Source: Endotrypanum monterogeii
Taxonomy: Eukaryota; Euglenozoa; Kinetoplastea; Trypanosomatida; Trypanosomatidae
Assembly (NCBI GenBank): GCA_000333855.2
Contig: CM007320.1
Span: 2,151,723 to 2,215,722 of the forward strand
Direction: 5' to 3'
Length of the DNA stretch: 64,000 nucleotides
Part shown: in pieces, positions 19,801 to 28,240 of the stretch
Layout of the letters: each line of letters starts with the position of its first letter
How positions within the stretch are numbered: position 1 is the stretch's first letter
Notes under the pieces: generated by a model
Seen by the model: the letters and a program-made list of their open reading frames with translations, nothing else
Databases searched by the model: none
What the model was told of the DNA's origin: nothing
Made by a program: the position numbers and the translations under genes

Positions 19801-22047
19801 GATGCAACCGGTGAAATACATGAAAATCATGATGCGGCAGGCGAGCTGCTGGGGGCGAGTGGAAAGATACGAATGACGTGCGAGGTTGCGCCGCAGCCAG
19901 TAGAGTCCGAAACCACTTGACAAGAGCCCGCACAACAGCAGATAGCTAATGCACTTATCTACCAGCAGGCACATGGAGCTCGTACACGTCAGCCTTCCCG
20001 CGCTGATGCTCTCCTCCTCCAGGTAACACTTAGTGAGATCGAGACTCATCACAACGGCGAAAAAAAAGATCAGTAGTACTCGCGCACGGAGACGCGCCAC
20101 CCTGGAGCTCGGCACTGCAAAGTTTGCAGGGGGGGCAAGAGAGCGTCTGGATCCACACACTTCGAATCCGTTGGTACACAAATGTGGGTTGACCTCCGGC
20201 CTGGCCGACGCAGGCAGGTGGGGCCCAGTATCGGAAAGCGACAGTGGCGCACCGTTGGTGGATACATGCCAACGAAAAGAGCCAGCGATAATACTCCACA
20301 CATAGCACACAATGAGCGCTGCAAAGTAGGTGGGTATGTGGAACTCGACATAGTAGAGGCAAAGCGGTATGAAGCGGTCCGAAACGTCAGGAAAAAGAGA
20401 TACTGTCTGCGCCTGCCTACGCGCATGGCCACCGCTGTCGCTCGTGCCCTCCGCCCGCGTACTCCTAGTGGCGTAGATGCACCACAAGTACAGAGGATTT
20501 AGGTACAGAATCAGCCCAATCTGAGCCGCCAAAGTCCACTTCTGCTCATATTGCATGCAGAGCGCCTGTCGGCCCTGGTAAAGGAAGCGAAGCATCAAGA
20601 GGAGTGTCAGCAGGAGAAAAAAGTAGCGGAACACCACAGTCGCGACGGTGTACTGAAAACGTTGATACATTAACCCTACCCCACTAGACGGAGACGACCT
20701 CGCTGACGCGCCGCGTGCCGCGGAAGAGTCCTGCGGGTAGAGCTCCTGCACTTGTCGGTTAAGGTCGGTTGTGCCCCAAAACGTTCCCGCACGGGATAGG
20801 GGGTGCGGCTCCGGCATCGCAACCAGATCGGAAAAAAACCCACGATTAACATGTATGTCATCCAACGAGGCCTCTGCCAGCTCGGCGTCTAGATCGATCA
20901 GTGTTAAGGTGAACTGGCTGTTGTTAGATGGAATCACCACACTGGAAGGCAGCACGATGTTACTACAGCGCGGCCAATCACGCCAGCAGGTCACACTTGT
21001 GCGATATGTGTACACCTGCTTGGAAGCGTTGGGCGCACTGTCGCTGCTGCTGCTGCTGCTGCTGCTTTCCGAGCTGTCTCCATCCGGTGTGAGCGATGTT
21101 TCCTCCAGTGCTACAAGCACCTCATAGACTCGCTGTGACACACCTGAGAAAGGAGGAGGAGCCGACCAAGCCCCATCAGAACTACTAGGTGATGCCACTG
21201 CGTGTGTGGCCAAAGGTGAGGCCAGACTGACAAAAACGTGTAAGAAGCGATTGAGGTGATGGTCTAGCACCCCGCTCAGTGCCTGAGCCGTCCAACGTAG
21301 CCGGTACACGCGGCGCAAAGGAGGCATCGTGGGCCGCGGCGACGGGTTAATGGGAACCCGTGTGATAGATGCCGAGTGGTCCCCTCCCCCCGCGGAGGCC
21401 TCTGACGACGACAAGGTCACACTGCGATGGAGAGCCGAAGCTTTATTTTCCGCTCTGTTGTGGAGCCGACGTGCAGAAGGATCCTCATCAAACAAGCAGA
21501 CGCCGTGGGCCTCGTGGGAGCAGCTGTTGGAGGAGGAGCCAGCAGGCACCGCGTCCGGTGGTGGCCATACAATGGATCCATAACCAACCGAGCTGCGTCC
21601 TTTTGATGCCAAAGGGGCAGCCGCTTCTCTGCTGGCTCTCTTTTGAGAAACCCATGCCTGTGTCTCACGCAGAGAGTCCTGTGGAACCTCCCGTCTGTAG
21701 CCCGAGCGCACCCAATATGCCTCCCAGCTCAGGCAAGCGCTGCTGTTCCACTCCTCCACGTGGTATACCGAAACCTCATCTGCGGCTCCGCAAAAGTTGC
21801 GGCTGCTCCACTGCAGGCGCACATTTGACTGCACCACCAACGCCACCACCAGGACCGCGTACCATACATTTAAGAATACGCGACTGGAGAAGGATGACAT
21901 GGTCTCCACTTGGAGTTCAATACGCGGAGGGTCTGCGGCTGGAAAGAAGTCCTGGAGCGTCTCTGGTCGCTCAGGACCACTACCCGCACGCGCTAGTCCA
22001 GCAGACACAGCAGAAAGGCCATCGATTGGGGTGCAGGGATCTAACAT
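16873..22047 (-). CDS. TMEM181-like seven-TM protein fused to a class 3 lipase (paralogue 2)
   Basis: Predicted protein of 1724 residues from the ATG at 22047 (MLDPCTPIDGL); the frame is open to 22203 but only from a TTG. The architecture matches the protein at 3980-9568: the shared ELQVE motif (about 45-49) just before TM1 (about 55-75), a larger extracytoplasmic region with a Ser run encoded by (CTG)n near residue 330, and the membrane block (about 466-810) with YEQKWTLAAQIGLILYLNPLY. A variable cytosolic linker leads to the lipase domain from about 1123 (FFNLETAIDCLNMSHEAYAV). The triad is Ser1534 (VTGHSLGGALASL), Asp1595 (VNESDA) and His1644 (SNHTIAAYANSL), all present. A variable loop of about 80 residues precedes the nucleophile strand, where paralogue 1 has almost none. 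The N-terminus is far shorter than in paralogue 1. Substrate and location are unknown. Confidence 0.8.
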   Translation of the reverse strand: MLDPCTPIDGLSAVSAGLARAGSGPERPETLQDFFPAADPPRIELQVETMSSFSSRVFLNVWYAVLVVALVVQSNVRLQWSSRNFCGAADEVSVYHVEEWNSSACLSWEAYWVRSGYRREVPQDSLRETQAWVSQKRASREAAAPLASKGRSSVGYGSIVWPPPDAVPAGSSSNSCSHEAHGVCLFDEDPSARRLHNRAENKASALHRSVTLSSSEASAGGGDHSASITRVPINPSPRPTMPPLRRVYRLRWTAQALSGVLDHHLNRFLHVFVSLASPLATHAVASPSSSDGAWSAPPPFSGVSQRVYEVLVALEETSLTPDGDSSESSSSSSSSDSAPNASKQVYTYRTSVTCWRDWPRCSNIVLPSSVVIPSNNSQFTLTLIDLDAELAEASLDDIHVNRGFFSDLVAMPEPHPLSRAGTFWGTTDLNRQVQELYPQDSSAARGASARSSPSSGVGLMYQRFQYTVATVVFRYFFLLLTLLLMLRFLYQGRQALCMQYEQKWTLAAQIGLILYLNPLYLWCIYATRSTRAEGTSDSGGHARRQAQTVSLFPDVSDRFIPLCLYYVEFHIPTYFAALIVCYVWSIIAGSFRWHVSTNGAPLSLSDTGPHLPASARPEVNPHLCTNGFEVCGSRRSLAPPANFAVPSSRVARLRARVLLIFFFAVVMSLDLTKCYLEEESISAGRLTCTSSMCLLVDKCISYLLLCGLLSSGFGLYWLRRNLARHSYLSTRPQQLACRIMIFMYFTGCIYSIAQVVLLDALYAQLLDIIYYRPLVQFSHLLVLTSLVNHMTYVYTTTQSSLEIPLRPSDPRWKRVGWSKRWYRWLSSHGGSLYVFFSEAEERLFYEVQVAYQQAKQAKKLGKQKKKTTPISGDGAKAARAADWVGSPGKDDNVRFRCRCSAFRCKRGDREADVDGVQGCSHAETPAVSPADNPTFTSAAAAIVATAPFTAGREAVEDAKVDGTPLGEKRECLPSLNTPKWHDRVSVFSNHLATPSANAVGTMDTHGDVASVSFPEDLMPQQSGGSFGLEDKPSSRAAGCTSTDVVGVRGVSIGDIGTGRLSPSSQMGSNSGRASRCLSSRVLEAVHTAENRLMDGTATFLDFLAETCVDQPLRVILRQKARQSFVFFNLETAIDCLNMSHEAYAVEESRGDGYIRTGIQVTATEVPKAALGLAERVAMALFGLWFKPSPHDSRVDHEGREDDAATYPRPVSEDERAPLLHDHCAHPSTPEARDSTGTQVSSSPKRSTQAQLAVVDVLSHPSASRNSLGGCGRLPEDVPSSTRVAAPAADFIGGISCPPGASKARGSSLLSSPCNGVQSFPTSARARPADAGAGSWLFPPMNVEQYGYHRVAVLEARGVQVVVARMDTSGGCSMHSGKVPRLIVAFRGTDNVANAMEDIRFRQRAWKEMETPTLSARASVHSGFLELWMSLKTRVVDVVLAELRRHYVPTGGPSAVDSVVNMTCPRGGSATRAAAIPSPPMGDGPYPTSVSFSPTWVLPRGGGDDRGGVGTDGCASEHPLGSSEGFMRIYVTGHSLGGALASLCAYTLRRVLLLINYPEPDLVVYTFGQPRIGNSVFKQYYNRAIPCTFRVVNESDAVSGFNFFGGHHVGVQVNIDRYGNYVCKPMHIERMFLPTRGGGFALSNHTIAAYANSLNAMADVYSHGACPVRCCRPYVDEIESLSSTCGDEDDQSTAAASKSHATRSVRSGMSAAKIEAGDGVRDVLA

Positions 22048-22247
22048 GTGCAAGACACAGTGTGTTTCCCTTATGTACGTGCAAGGTGACACCGACGCGG
22101 AAGCAAGAACGAGTACACTGGGATGTAAATTCGTTGGTATTTGAGAGCAGTCTAGGCACGCAAGAATACGTTGGCATACCGAAAGAAAATCACCAAAGGA
22201 CAACCATCATAATTATAATAAAAGACGTGCGTCTACACATGCAAGTA

Positions 22248-22283
<36 letters not shown>

Positions 22284-23191
22284 AAACCACAGACGCGCGA
22301 AGAGAAAGCCCACTATATAGGGGGGAAAGCAATCAGTCTGGTCAACTCAAGGAAGGGAAAAATTGACCGTTTGCATGTGTAGGTGTAGTCAACGTCGAAG
22401 GAAAAAAAAAACAGAGTCGCTCTCTTCAAAAATATGGATGCAAACGTATCTGTTGCGTGTGGGTGTGCGTGCACAACCCAGAGCAGGATGTATAGAAGGG
22501 GAAAAAAAGCGACAGGTATCTCCCTTGAGAGGGGAGGAGGGAGGGGATAAGGCGAGAACGCGAATAATTCATACACCATGCGATTCAAATCAAGAAGGAA
22601 AACAACAGGAGCCGGTCGGTACGGGGGTGTGCCGCGGGGCGCCGCGGTTGACTTCAGCATCAGCGACAATGCCTCCGGGGCACACCTAGGAAGAAAAGGC
22701 AAAAAAAAGACCGAGACTTCATGGAGCCACATTCTGCTTGACTAGTTCGGAGACGCCGCACCTCTCCTGTTGAAGTCAGCAGTACTGATTAGTGGGGTTG
22801 AAGACACAGCATATTTTTTATTTTTTTTTGTGCGTGTGTGAATGCGACTGACTAATGAAAAGCAGAGATATCCGATGAGGCAAGCCTCGCATAACGTGGT
22901 CGAAGGGTTAGCGGTACCAAAGAAAGAGACATATATCATTATACACATATTTACATACATATACTTGCGTACGTGTACGTGTGAATGGAAAATGCAAAAA
23001 AAAAAATGACTCAATCACAAGAAAGTATTTGTTTTCTTACCACAGTGCCCGATAACAAGGAAAATACCGCACGCACAAACACGCACAAAACCGGTGCCAT
23101 TGATCTTTTCACACGACAGTGCCGCTTCCCGCACACTCGAGGAGAATCAGCGACATATCCTCCTGCGCAAGCGTCCGCGTTGTGGGGGACT
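22048..23191. other. Intergenic region between the 1682-residue orphan and lipase paralogue 2
   Basis: No gene. A (TA)n run lies at 22250-22281, and purine-rich tracts near 22300-22420 and 22500-22550 would read as polypyrimidine on the transcribed strand. No single acceptor is clearly best. Confidence 0.55.
22250..22281. repeat. (TA)n microsatellite
   Basis: Uninterrupted TA dinucleotide run of about 16 units. Confidence 0.95.
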
Positions 23192-26100
23192 TTAGACGGT
23201 CACCCCGTCACTTTCGTATCCGTAACCACAGTAGCCACCATCCGCATCCTCATCCTCCTCTTCAAAACTCTCGGACTCGACCAGTAATGCATCCCCTACC
23301 ACCGCCGCCATGGACCGCTGAGACGGACTGTAGACCCCTCCTTTTTCACGGACTACCGCACACTCACCACCACGAAGGGGAGGTGAAGAGCTTTGGTTTA
23401 GCACATGAGCAGGCGGGCATCGACTCGCTTGAGACCCTATCGGCGACTTCGAAAAACCCGCTGGCAAGGAAAGGTGTGTGTGTTGCCGTGGCGCTGACGT
23501 ATGGCGCACCGAATTCGCGGACGCTGCGTCTGTCACCGTAGCCTTAGTAGTTGATTGCGCAGAGGCAGAAGTCGGGGCTTCGCGGGGCTTCGCTGCGGCA
23601 GACTCGACCGACGATACATCGCAGTCACCCACACCGAGAACTGAGCTAGAAGGGTCTGCGTAGTTACCCACCAACGCGGATACGTGGGCCCCGTGGCTCT
23701 GATCGTGATCTTGGACAACACTTTGTGCCACCTCACAACTCCCTGATTCGGTATTTACGCTCGTTAGCACATTCGCAACGTCTTGACTGGCCGTCGTGCA
23801 CACATCAGAGCGAGTGCGTGTAAGCCCTCCTTTCCTCAAGACTGCGTTGGTGTGCAGACGATTGACCAGGCGGGGTGTGTTGTCATCAGTGACCTGTACA
23901 CTACACAACGTTGAAGAAGACAGTGAAGATGTGCTCACACCCCTTGCACGGATGCTATCCGGAGTGCATTCTCGTTCCGGTTGAGTGTTACGAGACGGTC
24001 GCTCGGTCAGTTGCAAGTCGGGCAACGGTGAGCGTTTCCACGATGTCGGTGACGCACAACCTCTGTTGCCCTCCATCACAGGAAGACGCGCACGGTCCTT
24101 CCTTTCCCCTTCCCCCTCCCCTTCCCCGTCGCCGTCGTCGTCCCGCAATGAAGCGGCTGCCGTGGCTGGCGTAGTGCAAAACCTTATTTTGGATACCTGC
24201 TCTGCAGCCCTCTCCATCGGCTCCCCAGGTGGAACTGCGACCACGGGGTGGCCAACGGCGAAGAACGTTGAGAGCACGGGTGCCTCGCACTCTGTCACCG
24301 ATACATCCCTCGTGACTGTGTCTGGCACAGAGATCGACCGCGGGGTGCACTCTAAGGAGAGAAAGGCGCCCATCGAAGAACTTTCGGTGCGACTCACAGC
24401 CGATGAAGAAGGCGCCGAAGTGCGATGCGGGCGTTGGAGGCTCGGTGATAACATTACCGAGTTCGATGATGTGCACGGCACCGGTGAGATATGTCTTGTG
24501 GAAGTGTCCTCGAACTGTTGTTGTGGCCCGGGGCGTGCCGCGATCGAGTCCTCTGGCGGAACGGTGAGCCGGGCCAATGGCGAGGCGAGGGATGCTTTTG
24601 AGTCCGGCGCACACCCCTTCTCAATAGTGCTGACACACACGACCGAGGCCACCGGCACCGACGGGGATCGGATCTTTGCAGCGTCCATCAATGAAAGCGC
24701 GGCAAACGGGCCATCCTGTTCAACCGAGCACTGGGGGCCTGGCTGCACCACCTGGTCGTCCTCGATCACAACGATTTTTGAAGAGACCCTGTCCTGTGAT
24801 GCGAGTGATATATGGTGTGTGACGGGAACAGACATTGCATTCCGTGGACCGGAAAGTTGGCTATCCCCAAGATATTCCCTTGGCTGATGCGACTTCCTGA
24901 TGCTGATGTGATGGCAGTTGCCTGAGTCTGAATAACCCAAGTGACTCACTTGGGGCACCCTACCTCGCGTGTCTGAGAAAGCCACCGCCACTCTTACCTC
25001 ATTCGCAGTGGGTGAAGTATCGCCACTACCCCGGTGGACAGCGCCGTCATCGGCCTCGACATGATCCGACAAGCCCGCGTGCTCTATAGAATCAAGGCAC
25101 GAAATCACCCCGGCATCCCCCGGCATCTCCCTACTAGCCGCCCTCTTTCTTGCGTGGAGTCCCGTGGCCGCTCCGCGCGTTGGAACGTCATCTGGATGGC
25201 AAACGCGAGCATTGCTGCACTCGCCTCCCTCCGCCTGCCTCTCAAGAGGCGTAGCACCTCTGAGTGACCACGCATGAGTATGGCCCTCACAGAGACGACC
25301 TACACTTTTTTTGTGAGCGCCACGATGCACAAGCAGAGACGACGACGACGACGACATCACAGGTGAGACAACGACAGACGCACACATAAACCCATCCGAT
25401 TGCCCCTGACTACTTTCTGCGGGTGCGAAGTTGCGTCGTCCCAATGAAGACGCCTCGGAAGAAATCGTCGAAGATGAGCAGACCAGGTAACGCTGCCACC
25501 GTTGCCGTCGCTGTTCACCGGCACCCTGTTGCCCCTCGTTGGCATTTTTTGAGGGGAGACCCTGTGTGGCGCCCGTCGCACACCAGCCCTTCTCCGCTAC
25601 CTCCTCTTCTTCCGCCCGTGGCACCTCTACTCGAGGTATACTGGCGACACTTGCAGCCTCTGCCGTTGGCATCTCGGTCTGGAGCTCAGCGACGTCTCTA
25701 AGGGATCCTTCCCTTTCTCGCAGCGGACCCCCTGGGCGACCAAGTGCCTCCTGTTCTCTGTCTCTCTCTCGGCGATGTGGAACATCGATATCGCGCGTGC
25801 GCAACGCCGCGACCTTGAGACGCTGAGTATCTTTTCTATCCACATCAGGCAGTCCAGTGACGCCTTCGAGAAGTGAGACACACTTGGCAGGAGAGTGGGA
25901 AAAGCTCCGCGTGGGTATCGGTGAGTCAGACAGCGCATCCCTGCCTTGCTCTGGCAGCGGCCACCCATCGCCACTGCTCTGTGGTAAGGAGGACTCGTGT
26001 AACGAGTGACGTGTGTTCCGTATATTAGACAATGGTGAAGACTCGGTAGGCGTCGACATGGCAAGAGGTAGCGGAAAACACTGTTGCTCTGCCCTACGAA

Positions 26101-28240
26101 AAACAGACGTTGGTGGCCTTGAGAGCGCAAATGAGTGCGCCACAGCCGCTCCATTCACAGGCAAATCAAGGCGTGTCTTAGTGACGAGCGAGTCGCAAAA
26201 CGGCGAGGATGCACAGGGTGAGGTCACCGAGGTGTGACGGGCATCCCTATAACACGCGCGTACATAATTACTCGCTTCGGCGGACCTCGGCGAGAAAGAT
26301 ACCCCTGTCACGGAAGCCCCATCCGCCACAACAGCCGATGCAGGGGGAGGTGGAGTTAGGTGAAGCGACTGAAATGTTTGCGATACAGGCAAGGGCTCGT
26401 TCACCTTCGGCGTGAGCCCAGGAGAGCCCAGGAGATGCGCCGCCCCCTCTATTGGGAAATACCGCCCGTCTTCCACCTTAAAAGACGCTGTCATTTGAAA
26501 GGGTGCATGATCTGCAGATGGCGGCCCTCCCGCAATGGGGCATGTCGCGAGCCGCACGCCATCCAGCAACGCCCGATATGCATTGTGGCCAACGTCATCG
26601 GCTCCTCTGCCAGCTGCGTGACTTGGGTACAGCGGTGACGACGTGGAGCTAACAAGCCGGGGTTGAGCCACGTGCGGGGGCGCGCGCATCAGACTTGGAG
26701 GTGTACCACGCGCCGAATCTGCCGTAAAACTTTCCTTTTTGTGCGCGGTGTCATCGCTCCTCTGTAGCGATGACGAAGCGCTCGCCAGAGTCTCAACTGA
26801 CGGTACCACTGACTGTCGTTGTATGTCACCCTGTTGTGGATTCCTCGGCAACGGAGACGAGCTCTGCCCCGCACCCGATAAGTGATCCTTTGTGCGGATG
26901 GGAAAACCCCCTGCTCTTGGAACGACGACTGGTGCAGCAGTGGCAGCAACCTTCAAAGAAGTCTCAACGACACTACCTATCGGTACAGCCATCACCTCTT
27001 TCTGTTTGGAGACGCTACGACGCATAGTGGCTCTTCTATCCGTGCTACTGCGCCCACCGCGCTCGGTGGAAGTTGTCGTGTGTGACAAGTGAGACATAAC
27101 AAGGTCGTGAGAACTCTGCTCTGTCAACCCGACGCGTCTAGACACCAGAGACGGCCAGAGAGTCTCCAAGGCGGAGCGTTTCACGTCTTTGGGATGGCAC
27201 CTCATCGCCGCGGTGATTGACGGTGGGGAGCAGGAAGACCTAGTCGACCAGGAGACGGTACCGTCGCATGCCGACTCCTGCACTGACAACGCGAGGGACA
27301 CAGCTCTAGCCTTCGACATCGCCCACCACGTCGACGGAGTGCTCGCACGCTCTTCCTGGTGGATCGCTTGCTGCCAAGGCACCTGACTTGAGAGAGCCCT
27401 GCAGGAGTTTTGTTTTTGATTCCCCCAAGAGAAAACCGCGTCGGGCACCTCGTCCATTGACAGAGGGCAGTCGTCCTGTGAAACGCGACATGTGCCATTA
27501 ATTTGGGGAGCGCTTAGCGAGAAAAACGTTGAGTGAGGGCTGCTGCGTGCGCATGCACCCCCTCTGTGATTTTCAGCACTACAGTCCACTTCAAGATCAT
27601 TTGTATTGGCCTCTGATGTCGCAGTGCCAGGATCCGACCCTGGGCATGAGGGTGGCGGATGGCTGCGTGTGCGTGAAAGAGTCGCTGACGAAGGCAATAC
27701 TGGACGAGCCGCACCCCCGCTGGCGAGCACATGCGAAAGGATACATGACGTGTTATCGGAATCACAAAGCGATTGGCGGGCACTTGTAGAGCTAGGGTAA
27801 TTTTGGACCGATTTATTTTTCCCCCGTGACCCGCCGCTGCGGTACACCACGCAATGAGGAGGGGTTGAGAGAAAATGTGCTTCTTCCTGTCTCGTAGCCG
27901 GCGCGACTCGGCTGCTGATCCGTCTGCCAACGTACCCCTCTGCTACGGCGACTTTCTCTGCTAACTTTGCTGAGGGAGTACACAACTTCCTTCCTTGATT
28001 CAGTGGACACTGGGAAAGGGGCTGTGTTAAGAAAGACATCTCCTTCGTGGAAGCTAATCGTGCGACACTGAAGCATCCGTTGCGGCCGGTCATCGCGGAC
28101 GGGGGCTTTCTCCGCTGCGACTCGTGTGCATCGACCCTATCGCGCATCGACTCCACCTCAGAGTGCTGCATCGCGGCTACACACCCGGCGATCATCTCGA
28201 GGACATGCGCATCGGGCTCATGGACGTATGAGGAAGGCAT
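23192..28240 (-). CDS. Large low-complexity protein of unknown function
   Basis: Predicted protein of 1682 residues from an ATG at 28240 to a TAA at 23192. I do not recognise any domain. It is rich in Ser, Arg, Pro and Thr throughout, with no membrane segments and little predicted order. The first 45 residues (including HVLEMIAGCVAAMQHSEVESM) could form an amphipathic helix. A short acidic repeat DDDGDGEGEGEGERKD lies near residue 1380, encoded by a C/T-rich tract at about 24110-24150. The C-terminus is acidic and ends in GYGYESDGVTV. An uninterrupted frame of more than 5 kb, with upstream and downstream genes on the same strand, argues that it is real. It is probably a disordered scaffold or cytoskeletal protein, but nothing in it proves that. 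Confidence 0.75.
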   Translation of the reverse strand: MPSSYVHEPDAHVLEMIAGCVAAMQHSEVESMRDRVDAHESQRRKPPSAMTGRNGCFSVARLASTKEMSFLTQPLSQCPLNQGRKLCTPSAKLAEKVAVAEGYVGRRISSRVAPATRQEEAHFLSTPPHCVVYRSGGSRGKNKSVQNYPSSTSARQSLCDSDNTSCILSHVLASGGAARPVLPSSATLSRTRSHPPPSCPGSDPGTATSEANTNDLEVDCSAENHRGGACARSSPHSTFFSLSAPQINGTCRVSQDDCPLSMDEVPDAVFSWGNQKQNSCRALSSQVPWQQAIHQEERASTPSTWWAMSKARAVSLALSVQESACDGTVSWSTRSSCSPPSITAAMRCHPKDVKRSALETLWPSLVSRRVGLTEQSSHDLVMSHLSHTTTSTERGGRSSTDRRATMRRSVSKQKEVMAVPIGSVVETSLKVAATAAPVVVPRAGGFPIRTKDHLSGAGQSSSPLPRNPQQGDIQRQSVVPSVETLASASSSLQRSDDTAHKKESFTADSARGTPPSLMRAPPHVAQPRLVSSTSSPLYPSHAAGRGADDVGHNAYRALLDGVRLATCPIAGGPPSADHAPFQMTASFKVEDGRYFPIEGAAHLLGSPGLTPKVNEPLPVSQTFQSLHLTPPPPASAVVADGASVTGVSFSPRSAEASNYVRACYRDARHTSVTSPCASSPFCDSLVTKTRLDLPVNGAAVAHSFALSRPPTSVFRRAEQQCFPLPLAMSTPTESSPLSNIRNTRHSLHESSLPQSSGDGWPLPEQGRDALSDSPIPTRSFSHSPAKCVSLLEGVTGLPDVDRKDTQRLKVAALRTRDIDVPHRRERDREQEALGRPGGPLREREGSLRDVAELQTEMPTAEAASVASIPRVEVPRAEEEEVAEKGWCATGATQGLPSKNANEGQQGAGEQRRQRWQRYLVCSSSTISSEASSLGRRNFAPAESSQGQSDGFMCASVVVSPVMSSSSSSLLVHRGAHKKSVGRLCEGHTHAWSLRGATPLERQAEGGECSNARVCHPDDVPTRGAATGLHARKRAASREMPGDAGVISCLDSIEHAGLSDHVEADDGAVHRGSGDTSPTANEVRVAVAFSDTRGRVPQVSHLGYSDSGNCHHISIRKSHQPREYLGDSQLSGPRNAMSVPVTHHISLASQDRVSSKIVVIEDDQVVQPGPQCSVEQDGPFAALSLMDAAKIRSPSVPVASVVCVSTIEKGCAPDSKASLASPLARLTVPPEDSIAARPGPQQQFEDTSTRHISPVPCTSSNSVMLSPSLQRPHRTSAPSSSAVSRTESSSMGAFLSLECTPRSISVPDTVTRDVSVTECEAPVLSTFFAVGHPVVAVPPGEPMERAAEQVSKIRFCTTPATAAASLRDDDGDGEGEGEGERKDRARLPVMEGNRGCASPTSWKRSPLPDLQLTERPSRNTQPERECTPDSIRARGVSTSSLSSSTLCSVQVTDDNTPRLVNRLHTNAVLRKGGLTRTRSDVCTTASQDVANVLTSVNTESGSCEVAQSVVQDHDQSHGAHVSALVGNYADPSSSVLGVGDCDVSSVESAAAKPREAPTSASAQSTTKATVTDAASANSVRHTSAPRQHTHLSLPAGFSKSPIGSQASRCPPAHVLNQSSSPPLRGGECAVVREKGGVYSPSQRSMAAVVGDALLVESESFEEEDEDADGGYCGYGYESDGVTV

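Noticed and set aside
21369..22382. 337-codon open frame on the plus strand
   Set aside because: Antisense to lipase paralogue 2, and it runs out through a (TA)n repeat read as Ile-Tyr.
23985..24887. 300-codon open frame on the plus strand
   Set aside because: It is antisense to the 1682-residue gene, whose GC-rich codons leave the opposite strand open; no splice context and no domain.
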